Below, piece by piece: positions 36,997 to 44,793 of a DNA stretch of 58,672 nucleotides; positions within the stretch are counted from its first letter, which is position 1, and each line of letters starts with the position of its first letter. The stretch is taken from contig NZ_NJAJ01000029.1 of assembly GCF_002632825.1 (NCBI RefSeq), positions 1 through 58,672 on the forward strand, in the 5' to 3' direction. Under the pieces are notes generated by a model. That model made no database searches. It was not told where the DNA came from and was given only the letters and a program-made list of their open reading frames with translations. The DNA is from Xenorhabdus stockiae. GTDB taxonomy: Bacteria; Pseudomonadota; Gammaproteobacteria; Enterobacterales; Enterobacteriaceae. The translations under genes were made by a program, and so were the position numbers.

Positions 36997-39249
36997 TTAT
37001 GTGACTTCCTCAATACTTCCAGATATTTCTGCTAATAACCCCTTATAATGCCCTTTTGGGTTACGCAAAATGTCTTTAACATCAATATTTAAACCCAAAT
37101 TTTTGCTTAATCTATTCAGGATGTTTTTTGTTCTTTCAACATGCGGCGGTTTATCCTTGAGTAGATGGCCAAACATGGATAATCGATAACATTGACCTTC
37201 AACCGTCATGCGATTACCCCGTAATAATCCCTTCGCCATCGGCTCACTGACTTCTAAACCGTGCAATTTGGCTGATTCATAGACACGTTCTAGCTTTTCG
37301 CGCTCATTCATCTGATACCAGCTTCGCTCAAATTCCTCTAAACACAGATCACTGTTTGAGGTTGCAGTATTAATCGTACTTCGTGCCTCCGTACAGTTAT
37401 TGACAGAACTCCAAGAGGAAGAAAAAACGGGAAGGTCAAAACCCTTGTCCGCAGCCAGTGGGCTGGACTTTGGCACAATCTTCCACTTCACAGTACGAGT
37501 CACAAAAGAAGAGGACTCACCCAGACTGGGCGAGTAAACACCGGAAATGCGCTGAACATCTTCACCGTATGCGTTGCCTTGTTCGGTGACTTCATAAGCC
37601 AGACGCACGGTAAGATTTTTACGAGCAACCAATGGCCCGCCCTGAAATTCGGTATAAGCTGACCAGTTGCCAACATCCGCCGCAAAGCGGACGTTATCCA
37701 TGTCCTCATCAGGTAAAATCTGCTCATCACCTCGCAAACGGCGCAGTTCACGCCAGACAGACACCGGAGCACCGCCAATTTGCTGGAACTGGCGAATGCG
37801 CCAGCGGCTCGCCCATGCAGAAACTGAACGTGCCATATCCTTGAGGTTTCCGCCTGTCTCGTTATCTATTTCGCCATCCAGCGCGTAACCGTCAATGTTC
37901 TTTGAAATGTATTTAGCAATGTAGCCTGTTGCGCTACCGAGTTTTGGATCAATTGGTTTCACCAGAAAACGGGCATTGCGAGCGGCCTCACTGTTTAATT
38001 CGTGGGCATCTTCCTGCATGGCATATTCCCGCACAATGTTGCGCATCTGTTCAACGTGCTCAGGCAGCATAAATAACAACAAATGCCAATGTGGGGTGCC
38101 ATCATGATGCGGCTCAACTACGCGGAAACCGAACACGCTGATACCTGCACGGGAATAGGCGGCACGGATTTTTGCCCAGACACCACACAGATATTTTTGT
38201 GTATCCCGTGGGTTTGCACCATTCCAGTTCTTCACAAAACCGCCGCCGCTGTGGGCTGAGTGATATTTGGATGGCGCAGTGATCGTATAAAAATCACCAA
38301 CACAGCCCATTTCATTGGCTAAATCTTCAAAACCACGCTGACGCACCATCAGTTCACAGCGACGAACGGCTGGGTTAGCAATACTGCCCAACACCTTATC
38401 GACGAGTGAAACCCGTTCACCATCTTCATTTTCCAGTTCGAACTCTTGCAGAAACTCCCAGTTACGGCGCTTTTGCTCCTTCCATTCCTCTAAGGTTTTA
38501 CGTGAAACATAAGACGAAGCGGCTTTTTGCACCTGCCCCACCGCAATGGCCATATGCTCCGCACGAATGTCACGCATCCGTTTTAGCCGGGCATACCACC
38601 ATTCATCGGATATCATGCGCGCCACACTCGCCGCCAGTTGATCAACGGTTAGCTCAGTGCGGCTTTTAGTTATTTGCTGTGAATAAGGGGCTGATGTGCC
38701 AATTTGCTGGGTCAGCTTTGCCAGTAAGGTATAAACCTGTGTTAACTGGTGGCGGCCTTCCTTTTCATCGGCGGGTGTAGGTAATTCACTGACATAATGT
38801 TCGTAGCTGTCGGACAGATAGCGCGAAACGCCATGCGCCAGTGACCGGATCTCTTTGCGTCCTAATGTGGCAAGACGGTCAAGTTGCTCAAGGAACGGGA
38901 AAGGCGTAGCGCCCACGACTTCACATTGAAACTGATATTGCTCACTGACCAGATTGAACCGTGGTAATACACTCTTGCTGAACTGGCGCAAAAACGCATT
39001 AGCCCGGCGACGACCGTAGCGGCCTGACTTGAATATATTGGCATAACGATTGACGAAGTAAATTGCCAACGAATCCGGCAGATGTCCAAAGTACTGGTGA
39101 CACCATGTGTAATCGTCGGGGTTCACTTCCCACATAATGCGTTCAGCCAGAGTTGCTATCTGTGGCATCTCTGGCTGAAATTTACTGTATTGGCGGCGCG
39201 GTTTGGATTGTGCGCCGCTGTTTTGTTTTGCTTTTTCTACAAGACTCAT
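36997..39249 (-). CDS. Replication endonuclease, gpA-like (HUH rolling-circle initiator)
   Basis: About 750 residues from the ATG at 39249; four more codons upstream would need a TTG start. The P2 gpA signature is clear: HHDGTPHWHLLLF holds the metal-binding His-x-His near residues 387-389. GYIAKYISKN has the two tyrosines of the Y-xxx-Y nicking motif near 443 and 447. The protein nicks the phage origin and starts rolling-circle replication. Its start overlaps the preceding small gene by 4 bases. Confidence 0.92.
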   Translation of the reverse strand: MSLVEKAKQNSGAQSKPRRQYSKFQPEMPQIATLAERIMWEVNPDDYTWCHQYFGHLPDSLAIYFVNRYANIFKSGRYGRRRANAFLRQFSKSVLPRFNLVSEQYQFQCEVVGATPFPFLEQLDRLATLGRKEIRSLAHGVSRYLSDSYEHYVSELPTPADEKEGRHQLTQVYTLLAKLTQQIGTSAPYSQQITKSRTELTVDQLAASVARMISDEWWYARLKRMRDIRAEHMAIAVGQVQKAASSYVSRKTLEEWKEQKRRNWEFLQEFELENEDGERVSLVDKVLGSIANPAVRRCELMVRQRGFEDLANEMGCVGDFYTITAPSKYHSAHSGGGFVKNWNGANPRDTQKYLCGVWAKIRAAYSRAGISVFGFRVVEPHHDGTPHWHLLLFMLPEHVEQMRNIVREYAMQEDAHELNSEAARNARFLVKPIDPKLGSATGYIAKYISKNIDGYALDGEIDNETGGNLKDMARSVSAWASRWRIRQFQQIGGAPVSVWRELRRLRGDEQILPDEDMDNVRFAADVGNWSAYTEFQGGPLVARKNLTVRLAYEVTEQGNAYGEDVQRISGVYSPSLGESSSFVTRTVKWKIVPKSSPLAADKGFDLPVFSSSWSSVNNCTEARSTINTATSNSDLCLEEFERSWYQMNEREKLERVYESAKLHGLEVSEPMAKGLLRGNRMTVEGQCYRLSMFGHLLKDKPPHVERTKNILNRLSKNLGLNIDVKDILRNPKGHYKGLLAEISGSIEEVT

Positions 39250-39530
39250 GCAAGCACACAATTCAGAGAAGATAACTCAAACGAAAGCAAAACAAATTCT
39301 CCGCCGATATGTGGATACAAATCGCTATCAATGACTTCGACGTTACTAACTTTTACGATAATAAAATCATCAGTTAAATTGTCGTTATCATCAACTTCAT
39401 ACAACCCAAGAAAATCGCCTTTTTTATATTCATGGTCATTAATTCTAAATACAGCTTTTTTATCACCACTACTTATAACGTTAAAATCAACACTTACTAT
39501 TCCTAAATTACGTATTGTTTTCATATTCAT
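39246..39530 (-). CDS. DUF3850-like small protein
   Basis: 94 residues. The centre, AVFRINDHEYKKGDFLGLYE followed by FIIVKVSNVEVI, resembles DUF3850, a PUA/ASCH-like RNA-binding fold common in phage early operons. The family call is from motif memory and is moderate. It is coupled to RepA by a 4-base overlap, so it may affect replication or host RNA metabolism. Confidence 0.5.
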   Translation of the reverse strand: MNMKTIRNLGIVSVDFNVISSGDKKAVFRINDHEYKKGDFLGLYEVDDNDNLTDDFIIVKVSNVEVIDSDLYPHIGGEFVLLSFELSSLNCVLA

Positions 39531-39534
39531 TTTA

Positions 39535-39756
39535 TTAACTCCGATAATGTTTATTAATTAATTCAAAATCAACCTGACAATCTACACAACGGGAACAACC
39601 AAGAACCTGAATTCGGCGTATTTCAATAATGGGTTCGCCGCAGTCTTTGCATTTAAATGCAGAAATACCTATAGGACGATTGACATGCTGTGCAATTCTG
39701 CGTACCAGTATTTCTTCAGCCTGTTGGCAGGCGTAATCAATATCGACATCAAACAT
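39535..39756 (-). CDS. TraR/DksA-family zinc finger protein
   Basis: 73 residues with CKDCGEPI and CVDCQ, the C4 zinc finger of phage TraR-like proteins. An N-terminal helix bears the acidic DVDIDYACQQ tip, resembling the residues TraR places in the RNA polymerase secondary channel. TraR homologues alter promoter choice without ppGpp. It overlaps the upstream gene by 8 bases. Confidence 0.85.
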   Translation of the reverse strand: MFDVDIDYACQQAEEILVRRIAQHVNRPIGISAFKCKDCGEPIIEIRRIQVLGCSRCVDCQVDFELINKHYRS

Positions 39757-40000
39757 AGTTCCACTCTTGCGCCTGACGCTCTATTTCACTGGCCTCGCTT
39801 TCCAGCAGGCTGACAATGGCATCGCAATCTAAGCGATCGCGTTTCGCAATCATGGCGAAGTGACGCAGACGCGAAGCGTGACCATCTGCTCTGACACGTC
39901 TTTCATCTTCACGATTTTGTTTGATGCAACGTTCGATAATGACAGCATGATCATCGGTGTTTATTTCGACAGGGGTAAATATAGGGTCGGGTATATTCAT
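39749..40000 (-). CDS. DUF2732-like phage protein
   Basis: 83 residues, charged and helical (EDERRVRADGHASRLRHFAM, then IVSLLESEASEIERQAQEW). The DERR-x-RAD-x-x-x-SRL pattern and a place just before a TraR-like gene fit DUF2732 proteins of P2-type phages. The function of that family is unknown. Confidence 0.55.
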   Translation of the reverse strand: MNIPDPIFTPVEINTDDHAVIIERCIKQNREDERRVRADGHASRLRHFAMIAKRDRLDCDAIVSLLESEASEIERQAQEWNYV

Positions 40001-40078
40001 TTTTTATTTCCTATCTTTAGATAAAGGGATTCCCTGACGTGTTAACGTCATTAAAATTAAATCGGTATTTATTATTAT

Positions 40079-40432
40079 TTAATTAGGTAGTGATAAGTTA
40101 TTTGGTAATAATGCCCCCGCTGCCTTAATTAAATTCGCTGCCTTTGTAATACTAATTTTTTCTTCACGGGTAAATTGATCTAATTCCAGTTTATGCCGCT
40201 CTTTAGGAATATTAGCAAGATAGAACATAGCGCCTAACAAGCGGATATTATCAGCATAGTGCTCATTGCGTTTATCACGCATTTCATCAATAAAGGCAGC
40301 CAACTGTTCATTGGCAGATTTAAAAAGTTTCGCCCTAATTTGAGCCAGTTGATTTAATCCATTAACACGCGTTTCAAAATCCATTGGAAAAGCGCGCTGT
40401 TCTGTTGATTCCATTTGGTATTCCTTGTTCAT
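40079..40432 (-). CDS. Phage early protein, DUF5347-like
   Basis: 117 residues (MESTEQRAFPMDFETRVNGL, then RDKRNEHYADNIRLLGAMFY, ending LLPNNLSLPN). I associate this pattern with DUF5347 proteins found in phages of Xenorhabdus, Photorhabdus and relatives; the name is from memory. It is soluble and mostly helical. The start may be 40432 or MESTEQ at 40414. It is part of the leftward early operon. Confidence 0.5.
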   Translation of the reverse strand: MNKEYQMESTEQRAFPMDFETRVNGLNQLAQIRAKLFKSANEQLAAFIDEMRDKRNEHYADNIRLLGAMFYLANIPKERHKLELDQFTREEKISITKAANLIKAAGALLPNNLSLPN

Positions 40433-40439
40433 AAAAACC

Positions 40440-40574
40440 TCACCTAATTAGAAACAAAATAAAATAAGCAACGGAACATAAGACGATTGGGAAAATAAAT
40501 CCGTTACCTTGCTTTGCATAGAACGACTCACTGGTTAGTTTGTATTGGTGCTGTTGTTGCTTTAATGCGTTCAT
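40440..40574 (-). CDS. Small single-pass membrane protein
   Basis: 44 residues: a Gln-rich start (MNALKQQQHQYKLTSESFYA), then one hydrophobic segment (FIFPIVLCSVAYFILFLI). A GAGG five bases before the ATG is a good ribosome-binding site. The stop lies just before the DUF5347-like gene. This is plausibly a phage small membrane effector, but no family is recognised. Confidence 0.5.
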   Translation of the reverse strand: MNALKQQQHQYKLTSESFYAKQGNGFIFPIVLCSVAYFILFLIR

Positions 40575-40612
40575 ACTGACCTCACAACTAAATGATTGCC
40601 GGATTTTTCCCC

Positions 40613-40641
40613 CTGCCCGACTCAGTGTGTTGTGGTATAGT
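40613..40641 (+). promoter_or_regulatory. Extended -10 promoter on the opposite strand of the early operon
   Basis: TGGTATAGT at 40633-40641 is an extended -10 element (TGn plus TATAGT); the -35 region (CTGCCC at 40613) is poor. It reads rightward, against the early operon, into a hairpin leader and the 59-codon gene at 40710. Confidence 0.5.
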
Positions 40642-40646
40642 CCTTG

Positions 40647-40679
40647 CGCCTGCTGTGTCTTTGAGCGGAAACACAGGCG
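40647..40679 (+). ncRNA. Hairpin leader of the small + strand gene
   Basis: CGCCTG-C-TGT pairs with ACA-CAGGCG (nine pairs, one bulged C) around a 14-base loop. It lies between the promoter and the ribosome-binding site of the gene at 40710, so it is a structured 5' leader or a processed small RNA. Confidence 0.4.
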
Positions 40680-40709
40680 TAAAACACCACCTCTGGTAAG
40701 GAGCCTACA

Positions 40710-40889
40710 GTGAAAAAGGAAGACAAAGTTTTGTTCCTATTCGAACAAACAATAAAAGTCATTGAGATGAAACGTAAGAATAACGCGACATCCCTCAGTA
40801 ACATTCAACATGATTTCGATGATTACTATTCAGAACTTGAATTATTGCTTGATGAAAAATTATTAGAATCAGGCATAACGGTTAAATAA
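40710..40889 (+). CDS. Small unknown protein transcribed against the early operon
   Basis: 59 residues from a GTG at 40710, with an AAGGAG eight bases upstream. The sequence VKKEDKVLFLFEQTIKVIEM, with SNIQHDFDDYYSELELLLDE after it, is charged and helical, with no domain I recognise. The gene has its own extended -10 promoter and a hairpin leader. Its 3' end overlaps the convergent 188-codon gene by 64 bases. Confidence 0.5.
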   Translation: MKKEDKVLFLFEQTIKVIEMKRKNNATSLSNIQHDFDDYYSELELLLDEKLLESGITVK

Positions 40890-41392
40890 TTGCCGCCTTT
40901 CGCTAAGCCTTCAAATAACTGATTGAAGGCTTGTTTGATCATCAAACAGTGCTTTTCAATCCATAACTTCAAACTCTCTTCATCATTTGTCCAATCAATC
41001 CCAAATGAAATCATTCCCCTGAGTGTGGGTAATCCATAAATCACAAAACCGTTATCTTTTCCATATTCTAAAAACGCGTAATGAATCAAACGGGATATTT
41101 TTTCTATAAGGTCTTTCGATGACTCTCTTTCCCATACGGCATAACGATGCAGAGCGTCTTCCATGCACAGTGAGATTTCCCGCAACAGAGTTTCATTAAA
41201 CTGACTATCTTCATCAAACTTAGTCATATGCTCATTATCATCCGTTACCACCTGTATAAACTGCGCCAGCGTGTTCTGGATAAACTCCGGCGTCACTTCA
41301 ACTTCATCTTTGATATCACCGAAGACATCATGAAGACGGGCCATCATCGTTAATTGCAGTTTTGAACGTTCCAGCGCTGTTAATTGTTTCAT
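40826..41392 (-). CDS. Phage early protein of unknown function
   Basis: 188 residues (MKQLTALERSKLQLTMMARL, then DVFGDIKDEVEVTPEFIQNT), largely helical, ending in a serine/asparagine-rich tail (SNNFSSSNNSSSE). No catalytic motif or membrane segment is seen. It follows the CII-like and Cox genes and is probably in the same leftward early transcript. Its ATG is four bases after the CII-like stop. Confidence 0.55.
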   Translation of the reverse strand: MKQLTALERSKLQLTMMARLHDVFGDIKDEVEVTPEFIQNTLAQFIQVVTDDNEHMTKFDEDSQFNETLLREISLCMEDALHRYAVWERESSKDLIEKISRLIHYAFLEYGKDNGFVIYGLPTLRGMISFGIDWTNDEESLKLWIEKHCLMIKQAFNQLFEGLAKGGNYLTVMPDSNNFSSSNNSSSE

Positions 41393-41396
41393 TTTA

Positions 41397-41549
41397 TTAC
41401 CTTATGATTTTGGTTAACTTCATTAACTCAACATAAGTCAGCATGTGAGGCTGCTCAGGGTTCAATTTATTTTTCAATATTTGCGGAATTAATCCGGTAA
41501 CTTCCAAAAGTTGAACTAAACTTCCATTTTGAGTATTGAAAATGCACAA
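41397..41549 (-). CDS. Short CII-like regulator (possibly truncated)
   Basis: A frame of 50 residues (TTG start at 41549) contains LLEVTGLIPQILKNKLNPEQ followed by PHMLTYVELMKL. The NKLNPEQPH-x-LT motif is the helix-turn-helix signature of P2/186-type CII regulators, which promote lysogeny. Those proteins are more than twice as long, with a C-terminal part missing here. The start is weak: no ATG or strong ribosome-binding site. It may be a remnant or a minimal form. Confidence 0.4.
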   Translation of the reverse strand: MCIFNTQNGSLVQLLEVTGLIPQILKNKLNPEQPHMLTYVELMKLTKIIR

Positions 41550-41555
41550 AATGAA

Positions 41556-41819
41556 CTAATCACCAATAACGATTTGAAAACGTGCATGTCCGAACGCTTC
41601 GCGCATCTGTTCTTCTTTCCAGCGGGCGTAATAGACACGAACTGGGCCCCCTGCTCTTTGATTGCCTTTGCGGATAACACGTTTTTCGATTGGCACACGA
41701 GGATTATCACCAGTAGTCCAGCGACAGGCAGTACGATAAGAGATCCCCTCAAGTTCTGCGAACTGCTGAAGGGATACGATAGGAGCAGGTATTTTAATGA
41801 TTGCGATCTCAGAAGCCAT
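41556..41819 (-). CDS. cox: Cox-like excisionase / repressor of lysogeny
   Basis: 87 residues with a MerR/Cox-type helix-turn-helix (SLQQFAELEGISYRTACRWT, then PIEKRVIRKGN). In P2 and HP1, Cox both represses the lysogenic promoter and directs excision. It is divergent from cI, with a 133-base control region. An AAGGAA precedes the ATG. Confidence 0.8.
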   Translation of the reverse strand: MASEIAIIKIPAPIVSLQQFAELEGISYRTACRWTTGDNPRVPIEKRVIRKGNQRAGGPVRVYYARWKEEQMREAFGHARFQIVIGD

Positions 41820-41908
41820 ATTGCATCATTCCTTATTTGATAATTAATTGCCATTGATAGCATTACATTTACCTATAACTGCCATCATATGACACCAACA
41901 CCACCAAC

Positions 41909-41929
41909 TATAATGCCAATATTGGCATT
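41909..41929. promoter_or_regulatory. CI operator overlapping a promoter
   Basis: AATGCCAATATTGGCATT (41912-41929) is a perfect 18-bp palindrome 23 bases before the cI start. A consensus TATAAT -10 (41909-41914) runs into it. Looser TGCCAT half-sites lie at about 41852 and 41882. This fits an immunity operator bound by CI, and possibly Cox, with autoregulation of cI. Confidence 0.65.
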
Positions 41930-41952
41930 GGTCAACCAAGATTAACGATAAA

Positions 41953-42531
41953 ATGTTTGATGAAACCAATTTTAATAATGAAGAGCTTTTAAATCGCATC
42001 TGTCAGATTTATGGTTTTTCTCAAAAAATTCAATTAGCTAAGCATTTCAATATTGCAGCAAGCTCTATTCAAAATCGCTATAAACGCGGCAACATGTCTT
42101 ATGATTTGGCAGTACATTGTGCATTAGAAACTGGAGCCAGCATTAACTGGTTGATGACAGGGGAAGGTTCAGCATATGAAGACAAATCGTCATCTACAGA
42201 TACAAAACCATTCGAACTACTCTCCTTAATTGATGGAAAATTAACCAAAAATGCCAATTTGAATATTTCAGGGGATTTGTTTAACAAGCAGCTATCAAGG
42301 GGGGTTTGTATTCGGACCGATGGTAAAACCCATTTTATAGAGCAAGATGCAACTCTCTCAGATGGATTGTGGTTAGTTGATATAGAAGGCGCAATGAGTA
42401 TTCGAGAATTGACTATATTACCGGGTAAAAAATTGCATGTATCCGGTGGTAATGTACCTTTCGAATGTAGTATTGATGATATAAAAACATTGGGTCGTGT
42501 TGTGGGTATATATAGCGAGGTTAATCAATGA
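41953..42531 (+). CDS. cI: CI-like phage repressor
   Basis: 192 residues, the same length as phage 186 CI. The N-terminal helix-turn-helix is in QIYGFSQKIQLAKHFNIAAS with IQNRYKRGNMSYDLA. The C-terminal part (GVCIRTDGKTHFIEQDATLS to LHVSGGNVPFECS) is the oligomerisation domain of the 186-type CI family, which lacks a LexA-type cleavage pair. It maintains lysogeny from the adjacent palindromic operator. It overlaps the integrase by 4 bases, so repressor and integrase are co-expressed. Confidence 0.88.
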   Translation: MFDETNFNNEELLNRICQIYGFSQKIQLAKHFNIAASSIQNRYKRGNMSYDLAVHCALETGASINWLMTGEGSAYEDKSSSTDTKPFELLSLIDGKLTKNANLNISGDLFNKQLSRGVCIRTDGKTHFIEQDATLSDGLWLVDIEGAMSIRELTILPGKKLHVSGGNVPFECSIDDIKTLGRVVGIYSEVNQ

Positions 42532-43541
42532 CCGTTCGTAAAAACCCGGCAGGAGGATGGATTTGCGAACTTTATCCTAATGGAGCAAAGGGCAAACGCA
42601 TTAGAAAAAAATTCGCCACTAAAGGCGAGGCGTTAGCTTTCGAACAGTACACGATACAAAATCCGTGGCAGGAAGAAAAAGAAGACAGACGCACTTTAAA
42701 AGAGCTGATTGATGCTTGGTATAGTGCGCACGGCATCACGCTTAAAGATGGCCTTAAGCGTCAATTGGCAATGCATCATGCTTTCGATTGCATGGGCGAA
42801 CCGTTAGCCAGAGATTTTGATGCACAAATGTTTTCTCGTTATAGAGAAAAAAGACTCAAAGGGGAATATGCCCGTTCAAATCGTGTTAAAGAAGTTTCAC
42901 CTCGCACGCTTAACCTTGAACTGGCTTACTTTCGTGCAGTATTCAATGAGCTGAATCGCCTGGGTGAATGGAAAGGAGAAAACCCCTTAAAAAATATGCG
43001 CCCTTTCCGTACTGAAGAAATGGAAATGGCATGGCTTACCCACGAGCAGATTACGTTGCTTCTCGCCGAATGCAAACGCCATGATCACACTGACTTGGAA
43101 GCTGTTGTTAAGATATGCCTCGCCACAGGCGCGAGATGGTCAGAGGCTGAGGGACTACGTAAAAGCCAGCTCGCAAAATACAAAATTACCTACACAAATA
43201 CAAAAGGTAGAAAGAATCGAACGATACCTATCAGTAAAGAGCTTTATGATTCTCTTCCAAACGATAAAAAAGGCAGGCTCTTTACCGATTGTTATGGCGC
43301 ATTCCGTTCAGCCTTAGAAAGAACAGATATCGAATTGCCCGCAGGCCAATTAACCCACGTTCTAAGACATACTTTTGCCAGCCACTTTATGATGAACGGT
43401 GGAAACATACTTGTGTTACAACGTGTGCTCGGGCACACAGACATAAAAATGACGATGAGGTACTCTCATTTTGCACCTGACCATTTGGAAGATGCAGTTA
43501 AGTTAAATCCTATTCGTTCCTTAGAGGAAAATCATGTCTAA
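42528..43541 (+). CDS. int: Tyrosine integrase
   Basis: 337 residues. The N-terminal arm-binding domain (GGWICELYPNGAKGKRIRKK) and core-binding domain come first. The catalytic domain has Arg in LATGARWSEAEGL (about residue 202), HVLRHTFASHFM, GHTDIKMTMRY and the nucleophile Tyr in MRYSHFAP (about 310). It belongs to the P2/HP1 group and should recombine the 48-bp ileX core. It is co-transcribed with cI. Confidence 0.95.
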   Translation: MTVRKNPAGGWICELYPNGAKGKRIRKKFATKGEALAFEQYTIQNPWQEEKEDRRTLKELIDAWYSAHGITLKDGLKRQLAMHHAFDCMGEPLARDFDAQMFSRYREKRLKGEYARSNRVKEVSPRTLNLELAYFRAVFNELNRLGEWKGENPLKNMRPFRTEEMEMAWLTHEQITLLLAECKRHDHTDLEAVVKICLATGARWSEAEGLRKSQLAKYKITYTNTKGRKNRTIPISKELYDSLPNDKKGRLFTDCYGAFRSALERTDIELPAGQLTHVLRHTFASHFMMNGGNILVLQRVLGHTDIKMTMRYSHFAPDHLEDAVKLNPIRSLEENHV

Positions 43542-44586
43542 AAATAAAAAAAAACCAAATAAAGATCAAGAAGAGCTATTAAATAACTTTAATAATTCTG
43601 CCAATTTAACTCTGTCTCTATTATTGTCGCTTTACTTGATTGAGATATTAAGAAAACCTAAACTTAATGAATTCACTATAAAAAAATCACTGTCAGAACA
43701 TCCAAGTGTTTTGGGCGAAATATACAATGAACACTTTGATGTTCTTTACCAAGAAAATGTCAAATCTGTGTTAGAAAAAAACGATCTTAAATCTGATTTT
43801 ATTTCAGAGCTAATTGAAAAAATAGACGGAGATAACTTTAAATATGATGAATCCATTTTAAATGATGTACTAAATGCGCTAGAGATTGACATAAAGGATG
43901 AATACAAAAACAAAATAACGACATGCTGTAATATCCATGATGGCATTACAAATATATTAGGTAACATCCTAGATTTCTTAGACGAATATCAAGAAACGAT
44001 GTTTGAAACCCTTGAGTTGATTGAATCAGTAAATTCAAAAAACAAAGAAAAAGTGTTATATATGACTTACTCTTTTTTTGTTAGAACATTGGTGAGTTAC
44101 GTAGAGGAATGTAAAAAGGATTTAACAAAGGAAATAGTAAACTTAAGCCATATAAAATTAATTAGGTTAATATCATCAAAGCACAATATAAATACAGATA
44201 AAGAAATCCATTCAGAAGTAAAGAAAATATCAAAGCAAGGTTTTGGGAGCCTTATTGAATTCTTAAAAGAATACGTTGACTTTTCTTTAAAGAAATCACC
44301 TGAGATATACAATAAATACAAAAAAGAAATTAATACAATCAAGAAATTCACTGAATATAGAAATATAATAACCCATAATTTTAAACCAAACAATGAAGAT
44401 TTTAAGTTTATTATAGATAATTGGAGATTATGCTTAAATTTTTATTCTGATATTATTCTTGAATACACGATTCGTGATGGATTTAATATTTTTTATAATA
44501 CTTTATTTGATGAAGCAAAAGAATGCGCCAAAGATGAGCATTTGATGCTAGAAAGAGTAATTCCTTTAGCTAGAAGCCACCTTTAG
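43534..44586 (+). CDS. Prophage cargo protein with HEPN-type RNxxxH motif
   Basis: 350 residues in AT-rich DNA, between int and attR, overlapping int by 8 bases. The protein is strongly helical and Lys/Asn/Glu-rich. Near the C-terminus, KFTEYRNIITHNFKPN contains Arg-Asn-x3-His (R276, H281), the R-x4-H core of HEPN ribonucleases, set between long helices as in that fold. The N-terminal ~250 residues match nothing I recognise and may be a sensor. Many HEPN proteins in prophages are abortive-infection or toxin RNases. Read-through from the cI-int transcript would express it in the lysogen. Confidence 0.6.
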   Translation: MSKNKKKPNKDQEELLNNFNNSANLTLSLLLSLYLIEILRKPKLNEFTIKKSLSEHPSVLGEIYNEHFDVLYQENVKSVLEKNDLKSDFISELIEKIDGDNFKYDESILNDVLNALEIDIKDEYKNKITTCCNIHDGITNILGNILDFLDEYQETMFETLELIESVNSKNKEKVLYMTYSFFVRTLVSYVEECKKDLTKEIVNLSHIKLIRLISSKHNINTDKEIHSEVKKISKQGFGSLIEFLKEYVDFSLKKSPEIYNKYKKEINTIKKFTEYRNIITHNFKPNNEDFKFIIDNWRLCLNFYSDIILEYTIRDGFNIFYNTLFDEAKECAKDEHLMLERVIPLARSHL

Positions 44587-44623
44587 AGATACCATTCGAA
44601 TGGCTGACGTCATCCAATTTATC

Positions 44624-44655
44624 AGTGGCGATAGAGTGGCGGTACAGATGGCGGA
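44624..44655. promoter_or_regulatory. Candidate integrase arm-type sites, right arm
   Basis: Three TGGCG repeats (AGTGGCGATAGAGTGGCGG then TACAGATGGCGGA) mirror the pair inside attL. They share AGTGGCGATA exactly with the left arm. Confidence 0.5.
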
Positions 44656-44739
44656 TATTGACATATAATTGATCGTTAGGGTCAATGTATGTCAATGATA
44701 AATAATATAAATTACTGATTTCTCGTGGCTAAAGTAGGT

Positions 44740-44787
44740 ACTCATAATCGCTTGGTCGCTGGTTCAAGTCCAGCAGGGGCCACCAGA
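44740..44787. other. attR core (48-bp direct repeat, right copy)
   Basis: Exact copy of 15267-15314: the anticodon-to-3' part of ileX without the 5' half. This is the site left at the right end after integration of the P2-like prophage. It may also serve the satellite to the right. Confidence 0.93.
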
Positions 44788-44793
44788 ATTATC

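Larger units (their letters stand above)
15267..44787. mobile_element. P2-superfamily (HP1/K139-like) prophage integrated in ileX
   Basis: A 29.5-kb element bounded by a perfect 48-bp duplication of the ileX 3' end. The gene order is that of HP1/K139-type P2 relatives: hub/spike, fibre, baseplate, tape measure, lysis cassette, tube, sheath, head completion, capsid and scaffold. Divergent terminase and portal follow, then Ogr, RepA, early genes, Cox, CI and integrase. All essential virion modules appear intact, so it may be inducible. Cargo includes a HEPN-motif gene beside attR. Confidence 0.9.

Noticed and set aside
15267..44787. R-type tailocin (xenorhabdicin-like) locus
   Set aside because: Xenorhabdus carries P2-derived tailocins, but here terminase, portal, scaffold, capsid, RepA, CI and integrase are all intact, so this is a whole prophage.
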